64,000 nucleotides of DNA from Azospirillum endophyticum (GTDB lineage Bacteria > Pseudomonadota > Alphaproteobacteria > Azospirillales > Azospirillaceae), in NCBI RefSeq assembly GCF_016595245.1, contig NZ_JAENHM010000073.1:1-64000 (forward strand), read 5' to 3'. A program made the translations under genes and the position numbers. Below are positions 24,966 to 32,915 of this stretch, in pieces. The notes beneath the pieces are model-generated. The model had not been told where the DNA came from and made no database searches. It was given only the letters and a program-made list of their open reading frames with translations. The first letter of the stretch is position 1, and the number at the start of each line of letters is the position of its first letter.

Positions 24966-25694
24966 ATGGCGGATCAGGATAAGCCGAGGGAAACGCAGAG
25001 GGATGCGGTCGTGCTGGTCAGCGGCGGGCTCGATTCCACGACGGTGCTCGCCATCGCCAAGGCGGAGGGCTACCGCGTCAATGCCCTGAGCTTCCGCTAC
25101 GGCCAGCGTCATGCGGTGGAACTGGAGGCGGCGCGGCGGGTGGTCGCGGCGATGGGGGTGGAGCGGCATGTGATCGCCGACATCGACCTGCGCGCCTTCG
25201 GCGGCTCCGCCCTGACCGACGCCATCGACGTGCCGAAGCACGGCAACGCGGCCGAGCTGGGGGAGGGCATTCCGGTCACCTATGTCCCGGCGCGCAACAC
25301 CGTTTTCCTGTCCTTCGCGCTGGCCTGGGCGGAGACGCTGGGGGCGTCCGACCTGTTCATCGGCGTCAATGCGCTGGATTACTCCGGCTATCCCGACTGC
25401 CGCCCCGAATACATCGCCGCCTTCGAGACGCTGGCGAACCTTGCCACCAAGGCGGGGGTGGAAGGGTCCAGCCGGTTCAAAATCCATGCGCCGCTGATGA
25501 CCCTGGACAAGGCCGCCATCGTCCGCCGCGGGCTGGACCTGGGGGTGGATTACGGCCTCACCCATTCCTGCTACGACCCGACGCCAGAGGGGCTGTCCTG
25601 CGGCGCCTGCGACAGCTGTTTGTTGCGCCTGAAGGGCTTCGCCGAAGCCGGAACGACTGACCCGATTCGTTACGGTGCCGCATCGAAATCGTAA
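24966..25694 (+). CDS. queC: 7-cyano-7-deazaguanine synthase
   Basis: QueC (242 residues) converts 7-carboxy-7-deazaguanine to preQ0, an ATP-dependent step in queuosine tRNA modification. The PP-loop is VLVSGGLDSTTVLAIAKAEG. Other family marks are LSFRYGQRHAVELEAARRVV, YVPARNTVFLSFALAWAETL and NALDYSGYPDCRPEYIAAF. The C-terminal zinc site is in HSCYDPTPEG and SCGACDSCLLR. ATG 24966 is chosen over an upstream GTG at 24903 because the preceding codons are not conserved. No queD or queE lies nearby, so the gene stands alone. Confidence 0.95.
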   Translation: MADQDKPRETQRDAVVLVSGGLDSTTVLAIAKAEGYRVNALSFRYGQRHAVELEAARRVVAAMGVERHVIADIDLRAFGGSALTDAIDVPKHGNAAELGEGIPVTYVPARNTVFLSFALAWAETLGASDLFIGVNALDYSGYPDCRPEYIAAFETLANLATKAGVEGSSRFKIHAPLMTLDKAAIVRRGLDLGVDYGLTHSCYDPTPEGLSCGACDSCLLRLKGFAEAGTTDPIRYGAASKS

Positions 25695-25894
25695 CGGACG
25701 GGATCGTTTCGGAATCCGTAAGTACGTCCATGGCGTCTCTTCACAGGTGGCAAGTGGGGAGGTTCGGGCCGGTCTAAGCGGACGGTGCCTGCTTGCGACA
25801 ACGCTGCGCGGATCGACCACCGATTGTCGAGCCTGTGAGGAAATCGGACTCTTATGAAAAAGCCCTGATTTGGCAGGCGCTCACATCTCCCACT

Positions 25895-25977
25895 CGTCAT
25901 CCCCGCGGAGGCGGGGAACCAGGATTTCCAACACAAGTGCTTGTGAGGGCTGGATTCCCGCCTTCGCGGGAATGACG
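25895..25977. repeat. Palindromic extragenic repeat doublet
   Basis: Two 28-base elements in opposite orientation (25895-25922 and 25950-25977) match at 24 of 28 positions after reverse-complementing one of them. Each is itself a hairpin of the CGTCATTCCCGCGAAGGCGG type, a family scattered through many proteobacterial genomes. The stretch 25695-26147 between queC and the small membrane gene holds nothing else I can recognise, apart from an AT-rich segment at 26085-26125 that may be a promoter. Confidence 0.8.
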
Positions 25978-26147
25978 TCCGAGAAAAGCGCGCGATACGA
26001 TCCAACGCGGCGTTGCTCGAACTTGGGACTTTCTCGGCAAGTCGCCGATTTCTTCACAGGCTCAGTCGCAGGATTCGCTCTTGCTGAACAAGATAAAATT
26101 TTATATAAAAGCATATCGATTTGTCCGGAATGATCAGGGAGCGGATC

Positions 26148-26378
26148 ATGGCCGTCGCCGCCTGGATGGGACAGCGCCTGAACACCGCCGCGTGGGCGGC
26201 GCGTCGCGAGCGTCGCCTTGCGACCGCCCGCAAACGTGGCCGGTCCCGCGACATCGCCCGCCTGATGCTGGTCGCTTCCGTCCTCGTGCTGGGCGTTCTC
26301 GCGGTGGAGATCGGGCGCAAGGCCGTCACCATCCTCAGCCACAGCGCCGGCCAGAACTCGGTCGAGATCACCGGCTGA
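26148..26378 (+). CDS. Small single-pass membrane protein, unknown
   Basis: 76 residues. A basic N-terminal half (RRERRLATARKRGRSRD) precedes one hydrophobic helix LMLVASVLVLGVLAVEI. A short tail VTILSHSAGQNSVEITG follows. By the positive-inside rule the N-terminus is cytoplasmic. ATG 26148 is preceded by AGGGAG at six bases; earlier ATG 26130 and TTG 26121 lack such a site. An AT-rich TATATAAAA segment 45 bases upstream could be its promoter. No family recognised. Confidence 0.6.
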   Translation: MAVAAWMGQRLNTAAWAARRERRLATARKRGRSRDIARLMLVASVLVLGVLAVEIGRKAVTILSHSAGQNSVEITG

Positions 26379-26411
26379 AGGAGCGATCAGGGAAGCGCTA
26401 GAGGATGCCGG

Positions 26412-26762
26412 TCAGGGCAGCACCACCACATAGCGCTTGGTGGTCGCCGCCACCACCGTCCAGCTTCCCTGGAAACCGGGTTCGATGACGAAACGGTCTC
26501 CCGCCTTCAAGGTCCATGACCGGCCGTCCTCATGGGCGACGACGCTTTCGCCCTCCAGGATCTCGCAATATTCCCACTCGTCATAGACGATGCGCCAGGA
26601 ACCCGGCGTCGATGCCCAAATGCCGGCGAAGCGCTTGCCGTCGGCCGATTCGTAGCCGTTCCAGGTGGTGAAGACCGGCGCCCCCGACAGGATGCGGTCG
26701 GCCGCCGGGGCGCCGGTTTCCGGCGTGACGCCGTCGAGGTCGGGCAGGGGAAACAGGGTCAT
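26412..26762 (-). CDS. Cupin-domain protein (EutQ-like, DUF861 type)
   Basis: 116 residues, one small beta-barrel cupin. Seen: GIWASTPGSWRIVYDEWEYC, EILEGESVVAHEDGRSWTLK and AGDRFVIEPGFQGSWTV, which match the family once called DUF861 or cupin_3. These proteins usually bind a metal or small ligand; enzyme activity is seldom shown. ATG 26762 has GAGGAA eight bases upstream and is preferred to the TTG at 26768. It follows the HAD hydrolase gene by 12 bases on the same strand and is probably co-transcribed. Confidence 0.82.
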   Translation of the reverse strand: MTLFPLPDLDGVTPETGAPAADRILSGAPVFTTWNGYESADGKRFAGIWASTPGSWRIVYDEWEYCEILEGESVVAHEDGRSWTLKAGDRFVIEPGFQGSWTVVAATTKRYVVVLP

Positions 26763-26774
26763 CGTCAAGGTTCC

Positions 26775-27500
26775 TCACCAATCCGCCAGCAGGGCCGGCA
26801 GGTCGCGGATCGACTCCAGCCGGCGATAATGCTCGTCCGGCACCTCCGCCTCCTCATGCGCCCAGGTGATGGCGTAGGGAATGTGGACGGCATGGGCGCC
26901 GGTCGCCAGCACCGGCAGGATATCGGAGCGTACCGAATTGCCGACCATCAGGAAACGCGCCGGGTCGATGCCATGGCGCTCCATCACCCGGCGGTAAGTG
27001 CCCGGATCCTTCTCGCTGACGATCTCCACCGCATGGAACAGCTCCGACAGGCCGGAGCGGGCGATCTTGCTTTCCTGGTCGAACAGGTCGCCCTTGGTGA
27101 TCAGCACCAGCCGGTGACGGCCGGCCAGCGTCTCCACCACCTCGGCCACGCCGGGCAGCAACTCCACCGGATGCTCCAGCATCGCCTTGCCGAAGTCGAT
27201 CAGGCTCTGCAGGTCGCGGGCCGCGACATGGCCGTCGGTGACGGCGATCGCCGTCTCGATCATCGACAGCACGAAGCCCTTGATGCCATAGCCATAGACG
27301 CGGAGGTTCGCCCGCTCGGCCTCCAACAGGCGGCGGTCCAGGTCCGTCGGGTCGGCGGCATGGGCGAGCAGGGCGCGGAAGCGGTCCTGCGTCATCGAGA
27401 ACAGCGATTCATTGTGCCAGAGCGTGTCGTCGCCATCGAAGCCGATGGTGTCGAAGCCGTGTCGGCTGCCCTGATCACCGGCGTCGGGTATACCGCTCAT
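26775..27500 (-). CDS. HAD family hydrolase
   Basis: 241 residues. The haloacid-dehalogenase core is complete: motif I FDGDDTLWHN with the nucleophile Asp and acid/base Asp, motif II LVLITKGD, a motif III Lys in VSEKDPGTYRRVM, and motif IV MVGNSVRSDILPVLA. The helical cap lies between motifs I and II. It resembles small phosphatases of the YjjG/YigB type, which act on nucleotides or sugar phosphates; the substrate is unknown. It is the first gene of a two-gene minus-strand unit with the cupin. Confidence 0.88.
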   Translation of the reverse strand: MSGIPDAGDQGSRHGFDTIGFDGDDTLWHNESLFSMTQDRFRALLAHAADPTDLDRRLLEAERANLRVYGYGIKGFVLSMIETAIAVTDGHVAARDLQSLIDFGKAMLEHPVELLPGVAEVVETLAGRHRLVLITKGDLFDQESKIARSGLSELFHAVEIVSEKDPGTYRRVMERHGIDPARFLMVGNSVRSDILPVLATGAHAVHIPYAITWAHEEAEVPDEHYRRLESIRDLPALLADW

Positions 27501-27813
27501 ATGCCTGTCCGCCCTTCCGCCCGATTGATCCGTAAGTAAAACAATATATCCCCCAAGTCAGGTTATCTTGTCCAGGGGATGCCGGAGTGGAAGTCCTTTA
27601 TTGTCAGTCTAGCGAACCGTAAGTATCCGCAATGACGTTTCTGCCACAGATCGGTGACATTCCACGGCGAGTTCTTCGCTGCCTGCAAAGCGGGCATGTT
27701 GCCGTCGGGGGTGGCAACATGGCTCAAAGAAGCATAATTATATTTCCACACAAGGGGGACGTGATCGCCGACCGGCGGACCCTCCATAACAAGACATCTC
27801 AGGAATCTCCATC
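27501..27813 (+). promoter_or_regulatory. Intergenic region with a 9-bp dyad before the DUF1127 gene
   Basis: No convincing gene is present in this 313-base divergent stretch. CATGTTGCC (27695-27703) and GGCAACATG (27713-27721) form a perfect 9-bp inverted repeat with a nine-base spacer. An AT-rich CATAATTATAT lies just after it and may hold the -10 of the downstream gene, so the dyad could be an operator. Confidence 0.4.
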
Positions 27814-28026
27814 ATGGCAACCCTTCTGCATTCGGCCGAAGCCGGCCGCACCTCCTCCCCCTTCGCCCATGTCGTCGAAATGGCGTCGAACCTGCTGGGC
27901 CTGTGGCGCCAGCGCGTCGTGACCCGCCGCGAGCTGGGTTATCTGGACGACCGCATGCTCCAGGACATCGGCTTCAACCGTCTGGATGCCGAGCGCGAGA
28001 TGTCGAAGCCGTTCTGGCGCGAATGA
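27814..28026 (+). CDS. DUF1127 (YjiS-like) small protein
   Basis: 70 residues. The DUF1127 signature is in LWRQRVVTRRELGYLDDRML and QDIGFNRLDAEREMSKPFWR. In Agrobacterium, Rhodobacter and other alphaproteobacteria, small DUF1127 proteins bind RNA and affect sRNA-dependent or phosphate/carbon gene control; larger ones are found widely. This one has an extra 25-residue N-terminus. It is a single gene, with a strong terminator 32 bases after the stop. Confidence 0.88.
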   Translation: MATLLHSAEAGRTSSPFAHVVEMASNLLGLWRQRVVTRRELGYLDDRMLQDIGFNRLDAEREMSKPFWRE

Positions 28027-28058
28027 CCGCGTGTACGCCGATCGGCGAACGCACCGAG

Positions 28059-28093
28059 AAAGGCCGCTTCCGTTGATCGGAAGCGGCCTTTTT
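28059..28093 (+). terminator. Intrinsic terminator of the DUF1127 gene
   Basis: A 14-bp perfect stem, 28059-28072 with 28078-28091, has a five-base loop and is followed by TT to 28093. The A-rich start makes it potentially bidirectional. Confidence 0.9.
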
Positions 28094-28160
28094 CTTGGGT
28101 GAACACTTGAGTTGCCTAAAAAATGGGCCTGCATGAAAATGCGGCCGATGTGAAAACGAG

Positions 28161-28197
28161 AAAGCCCGCCGCCGGGGTGAACCGGCAGGCGGGCTTT
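28161..28197. terminator. Bidirectional terminator downstream of the decarboxylase gene
   Basis: AAAGCCCGCC (28161-28170) pairs with GGCGGGCTTT (28188-28197). Inner GCCGG/CCGGC pairing (28171-28175 with 28182-28186) adds to the stem, with one bulged A at 28187. T-runs follow on both strands, so it probably ends the minus-strand ornithine decarboxylase transcript (stop at 28244). Confidence 0.85.
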
Positions 28198-28243
28198 TTC
28201 TTGGCGGAACCGGGGAAGGGCGGGGCATCGCCCCGCCGCATCC

Positions 28244-29380
28244 TCAGATGCAGTAATGCTTGAGCGGCTCGAAGCCGTTGAAGCAGACCGCCGAATAGGT
28301 CGTCGTATAGGCGCCCGTGGCGTGGATGCGCACGCGGTCGCCACATTTCAGGTCCGTCGGCATCTTGTAGTCGGCGCGCTCGTAGAGCACGTCGGCCGAG
28401 TCGCAGGTCGGGCCGGCCAGGATCACCGCCTCGCGGTCGCTCTCCAGATCATCGCCCAGCACCTCGATCGGATACTGGATGGCCTCGTCCATCGTCTCGG
28501 CCAGACCGCCGAACTTGCCGATGTCCAGGTAGACCCAGCGCTTGGGATCCTCGGCCGACTTGCGCGACACCAGGACCACTTCGCTCTCGATGATGCCGGC
28601 GCTGCCGACCATGCCGCGGCCGGGCTCGACGATGGTCTCCGGCAGATGGTTGCCGAAGTGATTGCGCAGCGAGTCGAAGATCGCCTGACCATAGGCCGTG
28701 CATTCCGGCACGTCGGTGCGGTAGCGGGTGGGGAAGCCGCCGCCCAGATTGATCATGCCGAGGTCGACGCCCAGCACCTCAAGCTCGCGGAACAGCTGCG
28801 CCACCTGGAAGATGGCGTGGTCCCACTGCATCAGGTCCTTCTGCTGCGAGCCGACATGGAAGGACACGCCATAGGGCTGCACGTCCATGTCGCGAGCCTT
28901 CAGCAGCAGCGCGCGGGCCATCGCCAGATCGCAGCCGAACTTGCGCGACAGCGGCCATTCGGCGCCCTCGCCCGACGTCAGGATGCGGCAGAAGACGCGG
29001 GCGCCGGGGGCAGCGCGCTCGATCTTCTCCAGTTCCGGCTCGCTGTCGAAGGCGAACAGGCGCACGCCCAGCTCGAAGGCGCGGCGGATGTCGCTTTCCT
29101 TCTTGATGGTGTTGCCGAAGGAGATGCGGTCCGGCGTGGCGCCGGCGGCCAGCGCCATCTGGATTTCCGGGACCGAGGCGCAGTCGAAGGCGGAGCCGAG
29201 ACGGGCCAGCAGGCTGAGGATTTCCGCCGCCGGGTTCGCCTTCACCGCATAGAAGATGCGGGCGTCGGGCAGGGCGTCGTGCAGATCGTTGTAGTTCTGC
29301 TCGACGACATCCAGGTCGATGACGAGGCAAGGGGTCTGCGGGCGCTGCTCTTCGAAAAAGCGCGCAATCTTCTGGGTCAT
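28244..29380 (-). CDS. Ornithine/lysine decarboxylase, fold type III
   Basis: 378 residues, the eukaryotic-like alanine-racemase-fold decarboxylase that makes putrescine (or cadaverine) from ornithine (or lysine). PLP is bound through K47 in FYAVKANPAAEIL. Other marks are YGVSFHVGSQQKD, INLGGGFPTRY, the phosphate-binding EPGRGMVG, and the catalytic Cys in GPTCDSADVLYE, supplied across the dimer. Family members in alphaproteobacteria act on ornithine and often lysine. ATG 29380 has AGGAG seven bases upstream. The mRNA has a long leader with its own small ORF and a hairpin, which suggests polyamine or ornithine feedback. Confidence 0.93.
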   Translation of the reverse strand: MTQKIARFFEEQRPQTPCLVIDLDVVEQNYNDLHDALPDARIFYAVKANPAAEILSLLARLGSAFDCASVPEIQMALAAGATPDRISFGNTIKKESDIRRAFELGVRLFAFDSEPELEKIERAAPGARVFCRILTSGEGAEWPLSRKFGCDLAMARALLLKARDMDVQPYGVSFHVGSQQKDLMQWDHAIFQVAQLFRELEVLGVDLGMINLGGGFPTRYRTDVPECTAYGQAIFDSLRNHFGNHLPETIVEPGRGMVGSAGIIESEVVLVSRKSAEDPKRWVYLDIGKFGGLAETMDEAIQYPIEVLGDDLESDREAVILAGPTCDSADVLYERADYKMPTDLKCGDRVRIHATGAYTTTYSAVCFNGFEPLKHYCI

Positions 29381-29452
29381 CTCAGTCTCCTGGGACGCAA
29401 GATGATGGAACGGAACGGGTGAAGTCGGGGGCACGGAGCGGCCGGGCGGGCC

Positions 29453-29476
29453 GATCAGCAACTGAAAAAGCTGATC
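29453..29476 (-). promoter_or_regulatory. Leader hairpin overlapping the upstream-ORF stop codon
   Basis: GATCAGC (29453-29459) and GCTGATC (29470-29476) form a 7-bp stem with a 10-base loop in the untranslated leader of the decarboxylase mRNA. The stop codon of the upstream ORF (29475-29477) lies in the stem, so a ribosome at that stop would disrupt it. Its side that faces the decarboxylase start is 72 bases upstream of it. Confidence 0.55.
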
Positions 29477-29597
29477 AGGCGCTCAGGCCGCCGATACTGG
29501 ATTGCCCCGTACAGAACCCTGTTCTGTCCGTATGGTCCAGGAGCGGCAGATTTCGGAGACGGGTGAGCACGCGCCCACCCACAACAACATCAACCAT
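29475..29597 (-). CDS. Upstream ORF (leader peptide) of the ornithine decarboxylase mRNA
   Basis: A 40-residue peptide on the same strand as the decarboxylase, ending 94 bases before its start. ATG 29597 is preceded by GGAGG at an ideal five-base spacing, much better than chance. The C-terminal part reads TDRTGFCTGQSSIGGLSA. The stop falls inside a hairpin (29453-29476), and a second dyad, ACAGAAC-CCT-GTTCTGT (29511-29527), lies in its body. Alphaproteobacterial ornithine decarboxylase genes are known to carry a conserved structured leader (the speF motif), and enterobacterial speF is controlled by an ornithine-sensing arrest peptide. The link to this peptide is inference. Confidence 0.5.
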   Translation of the reverse strand: MVDVVVGGRVLTRLRNLPLLDHTDRTGFCTGQSSIGGLSA

Positions 29598-29818
29598 CGT
29601 AACCTCCAAGTCGCCGCCTTGTTTAAGGGACGGTCGGGGATCACGCGTTACGTCGTTGCATAACCACATCTCGGAGACGCCGAGGGGCGGGCCAGCGGCA
29701 CGTGCGCTTGCGAGTTCGCGTTACATAGATCCAACGTGATCGAATGCAAAGTGAAAAATGCGGTCCGCCCCAAAAAAGTGGCAGGCCGTTTGGGAGGCAG
29801 AAAAACCGGAGCGATTTC

Positions 29819-30376
29819 ATGGGCTTGACCACGGTTCTGACTGCGGAGGAGATTGGGCTGCGGCTGCTGGCGGCGGCCTTCTGTGGTGTGTTGCTCGGAC
29901 TCGACCGCGAGATGCGCGGCAAGGCGGCGGGGCTGCGCACGCATACGCTGATATCCATCAGCTGCGCGCTCACCACGCTGGTTGCATTGGAGCTTTATGT
30001 CGGGCTGCAGGCGACCGGGGACGAGCGGCCGAGCGACCCGGTGCGGGTGATCCAGGGCGTGGCGCAGGCGGTCGGCTTCATCAGCGCCGGCGTGATGTTC
30101 CGGTCGGGCGACAGCGTGCGCGGGGCGACCACCGCGGCGGTCATCTGGGTGGCCGGGGCGCTGGGGATCGCCTGCGGCGCCGGATATTTCATGCTGGCGG
30201 GCATGACGCTCGGCCTGTGCCTGATCGTGACGATCCTGTTCACCGTCCTGCTGGACCGCTTCCCGCAGCTGGGAAAGGATGACGAGGACAGCAGGGCGCG
30301 GGAACGCCGCCGCGCCTCCCGCCACTCTTCTCCACGGGGCCGGATCAGGCGGATCGCCCGCTCGTCGCGGGAATGA
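29819..30376 (+). CDS. MgtC/SapB family inner-membrane protein
   Basis: 185 residues. The MgtC domain has four to five transmembrane helices: AAAFCGVLLGLDREMRGKAA with the conserved GLDRE, GLRTHTLISISCALTTLVAL, VRVIQGVAQAVGFISAGVMF and RGATTAAVIWVAGALGIACG. Members are linked to magnesium limitation and intracellular survival, and MgtC inhibits F-ATPase in Salmonella; others have housekeeping roles. The C-terminal 40 residues are basic and cytoplasmic. ATG 29819 has GGAG upstream; an ATG further up would add residues unlike the family. The end overlaps the opposite-strand MFS gene by 32 bases. Confidence 0.87.
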   Translation: MGLTTVLTAEEIGLRLLAAAFCGVLLGLDREMRGKAAGLRTHTLISISCALTTLVALELYVGLQATGDERPSDPVRVIQGVAQAVGFISAGVMFRSGDSVRGATTAAVIWVAGALGIACGAGYFMLAGMTLGLCLIVTILFTVLLDRFPQLGKDDEDSRARERRRASRHSSPRGRIRRIARSSRE

Positions 30377-31544
30377 CCAGCAGCCGGTGCGCCAGCAGCG
30401 CGCCGAAGCCGACCAGCCCGATCGCCCCCATCATCGGCAGGGCGGTACCGTCGTTCAGGTGGCCGACGACGATGCCGATCGCCGCAGCGATGGACATCTG
30501 GGCGAAGCCCAGCAGCGAGGAGGCCAGCCCGGCCATGGTGGCATAGGGGCCGACGGCGTTGGCGGTGGCGTTGGGCAGGGTCAGCCCGGTGCCCAGGATG
30601 AACAGGAAGACCGGCACCACGATGGCCAGCAGATGCAGCACCCCGGCCAGCGCCAGCGCCCCTCCCGCCAGCCCGCCGGCCAGCGACAGCAGCGTGCCGA
30701 TCCGGATCATCCGCGCGCCGCCCAGCCGCGGCGTCAGCCGCCCGGCCAGGAAGGTGCCCAGCATGTAGCCCAGCACCACCGCGCCGAAGCTGGCGCCATA
30801 CTGCGCCGGGGTCAGGTGCAGCCGCTCGATCAGCACGAAGGACGAGCCGGAGATGAAGGAGAAGATGCCGCTGTAGGAAAAGGCGACCACCAGCACATAG
30901 CCGACGAAGCCGCGGTTGCGCAGCAGAAGCAGGTAGTTGGCCACCAGCCGGGCGGGCCGCAGCGCCTCCTCGTCGCGGTGCGCGTTGGTCTCGCCCAGCA
31001 TCGACCACACGGCGGCCAGGATGCCGCAGGCGAAGATGGTCAGCAGCACGAAGTTGGCGCGCCAGCCGAACCATTCCGTCAGCACGCCGCCCAGCATCGG
31101 ACCCACCGCCGGGGCCAGCGCCATCGCCATCGACATATAGGCCAGAACCGTCGCCGCCCGGTCCCGGCCGAAGACGTCGCGCACCACGGCACGCGCCACC
31201 ACGGGTCCGCAGCAGGCCCCCAGCGCCTGGAAGAAGCGGGCGGCGATCAGCGCCTCGATGCTGCTGGTCATGGCGCAGACCGCGCTGGCCGCCAGATAGA
31301 TCGCCACCCCCACCAGCAGGGTCGGACGCCGGCCGAACCGGTCGGACATCGGGCCATAGACCAGTTGCGACACCGCGAAGCCGACCAGGAAGATTGACAG
31401 CGTCATCTGCACCGTGGCGACGTCGGTGCCGAACACCCGCACCAGCGTCGGCAGCGACGGCAGATACAGGTCGGTGGACAGCGGGCCGAAGGCGACCAGG
31501 GCCGTCAGCAGGACGCGGATGGTCAGGGAGTCGGGGCGGGGCAT
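30345..31544 (-). CDS. Bcr/CflA family multidrug efflux MFS transporter
   Basis: 399 residues, twelve transmembrane helices. The first helix has LVAFGPLSTDLYLPSLPTLV, the DHA1 family motif with the conserved acidic residue. The loop 2-3 motif reads VYGPMSDRFGRRPTLLVGVA; motif C-like MAMALAPAVGPMLGGVL follows. These proton-driven exporters remove bicyclomycin, chloramphenicol, sulfonamides or dipeptides; substrate here is unknown. ATG 31544 fits the family start better than the GTG at 31598. It converges on mgtC with a 32-base overlap of coding ends. Confidence 0.9.
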   Translation of the reverse strand: MPRPDSLTIRVLLTALVAFGPLSTDLYLPSLPTLVRVFGTDVATVQMTLSIFLVGFAVSQLVYGPMSDRFGRRPTLLVGVAIYLAASAVCAMTSSIEALIAARFFQALGACCGPVVARAVVRDVFGRDRAATVLAYMSMAMALAPAVGPMLGGVLTEWFGWRANFVLLTIFACGILAAVWSMLGETNAHRDEEALRPARLVANYLLLLRNRGFVGYVLVVAFSYSGIFSFISGSSFVLIERLHLTPAQYGASFGAVVLGYMLGTFLAGRLTPRLGGARMIRIGTLLSLAGGLAGGALALAGVLHLLAIVVPVFLFILGTGLTLPNATANAVGPYATMAGLASSLLGFAQMSIAAAIGIVVGHLNDGTALPMMGAIGLVGFGALLAHRLLVIPATSGRSA

Positions 31545-31652
31545 TGATGACTTTGGAGCGAAGCGGAGACGGGACGGCACTGTATCAGATGAAACCACTG
31601 CCGCCAGCGCGGATCGCGCGCGGCTTCCCGAGCCGCGGCACCCTGCACCCGA

Positions 31653-31829
31653 TCACTTTGCCGGCAGCACCATGCGGATGCAGCGCGACAGAACCGTGTT
31701 GCCGGTCATCTCGCGGTAGTTCTGGATGATGATCGGCTCGGCCGCCTTGCATTGCTCCAGGCTGGCGAATTCCAGCGTGGTCGGGCCGCCCTGGTTCAGC
31801 ATGAACAGAAGCATCAGAACGCGTTCCAT
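31653..31829 (-). CDS. Small secreted or membrane protein, unknown
   Basis: 58 residues. A short hydrophobic start (MERVLMLLFML) precedes a polar part with SLEQCKAAEPIIIQNYREMT and CIRMVLP, holding two cysteines that could pair outside the cytoplasm. It resembles the many small alphaproteobacterial proteins of about 60-80 residues with a two-cysteine domain, without a named function. I chose the ATG at 31829; the frame is open further upstream. Its neighbour ribF is transcribed towards it on the same strand, 28 bases away. Confidence 0.5.
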   Translation of the reverse strand: MERVLMLLFMLNQGGPTTLEFASLEQCKAAEPIIIQNYREMTGNTVLSRCIRMVLPAK

Positions 31830-31857
31830 CCCTTTGGCCCCCCACCGGCCCTTCCGG

Positions 31858-32799
31858 TCAGCCGGCCGCCAGCACGGCGCGGGCGGCGGCGGCATCCTGC
31901 ACGATCTGGTCCTTCAGCGCGGCGAAGCTCGGGAACTTCATCTCCGGCCGCAGGAAATCGATCATCTGTACCCTGAGATGCAGGTCGTAGAGGTCGAGGT
32001 CGACGTCGAACAGGTGGGCCTCCAGCCGGGCGACCGTGCCGTCGACGGTGGGGCGGGCGCCGAGATTGGCCACGCCCGGCAGCCAGACGGTCTCGCCGCC
32101 GCGGTCGACGCCGGCGCGCACCGCATAGACGCCGAAGGCCGGGCGCAGATACTCGCCCAGCTCGATGTTCGCGGTCGGGAAGCCGATGGTGCGGCCGCGC
32201 TGGTCGCCGTGGACGACGCGCCCCTCGATCTCCCAGGAATGGCCCAGCACATGGGCGGCCTCGCGCGGACGGCCGGCGGTCAGCGCGTCGCGCGCACGGG
32301 TGGAGGAGTAGACGCCGCCCTGCTCGTCGGACACCGGCCCGACCTCGGTCACGCCGAAGCCCCGGGCGCGGCCCGCCTGCAGCAGGAAGGCCGGGTCGCC
32401 CGAGCGCTTGTGGCCGAACAGGAAGTCGTAGCCGCAGACGACATGCCGCACGCCGAGCCCACCCACCAGGATCTCGTCGACGAAGGCCTGCGCGGTCTTG
32501 TGGCGGAAGCCGTCGTCGAAATGGCAGACGATCAGCTGGTCTACGCCCAGCGCCTCGATATGGCGGGTCTTGACCCGGAAGGGGGTCAGGCGGAAAGGCG
32601 GGTCGTCGGGGCGGAAAACGCTGCGCGGGTGCGGCTCGAAGGTGACGACGGCCGATGGAACGCCCATCTCGGCCGCGAGGCGCTGGGCGGTGCCGATGAC
32701 CGTCTGATGCCCGCGATGGACGCCGTCGAAATTGCCGAGCGCCACGACGGCGCCCCGCTCTTCGGCCGGCAGGTCGGCGGTGTGTCTGTACAGTCGCAT
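31858..32799 (-). CDS. ribF: Bifunctional riboflavin kinase / FAD synthetase
   Basis: 313 residues. RibF phosphorylates riboflavin to FMN and adenylates it to FAD. The N-terminal FMN adenylyltransferase domain has GNFDGVHRGHQTVIGTAQRL (HxGH-like) and GYDFLFGHKRSGDPAFL, then SSTRARDALTAGRPREAAHV. The C-terminal kinase domain begins at GRVVHGDQRGRTIGFPTAN, has GVYAVRAGV, NLGARPTVDG and EAHLFDVDLDLYDLHLRVQM. The two domains are in the standard order and length. ATG 32799. Confidence 0.95.
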   Translation of the reverse strand: MRLYRHTADLPAEERGAVVALGNFDGVHRGHQTVIGTAQRLAAEMGVPSAVVTFEPHPRSVFRPDDPPFRLTPFRVKTRHIEALGVDQLIVCHFDDGFRHKTAQAFVDEILVGGLGVRHVVCGYDFLFGHKRSGDPAFLLQAGRARGFGVTEVGPVSDEQGGVYSSTRARDALTAGRPREAAHVLGHSWEIEGRVVHGDQRGRTIGFPTANIELGEYLRPAFGVYAVRAGVDRGGETVWLPGVANLGARPTVDGTVARLEAHLFDVDLDLYDLHLRVQMIDFLRPEMKFPSFAALKDQIVQDAAAARAVLAAG

Positions 32800-32915
32800 G
32801 CGCGCCCCGGTGCTGTGGGCGGACCCCGGCGGGCCCGCTTGCTCGGGCGTCTATATAGACCGACGCCGGCGTGCGGTAAACGCGCCGGCGTCGTTTTGCG
32901 GTTCGAAGCCGGACT

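Noticed and set aside
25675..26005. Short frames around the palindromic repeats after queC
   Set aside because: They read through the repeat hairpins and have no ribosome-binding site or protein features.
27563..27787. Minus-strand frame of 74 codons before the DUF1127 gene
   Set aside because: No ribosome-binding site and no recognisable features; the stretch looks regulatory.
32890..32915. tRNA-like GGTTCGAAGCC
   Set aside because: No acceptor stem, D-arm or anticodon arm can be built around it. No other tRNA pattern was found in the window.
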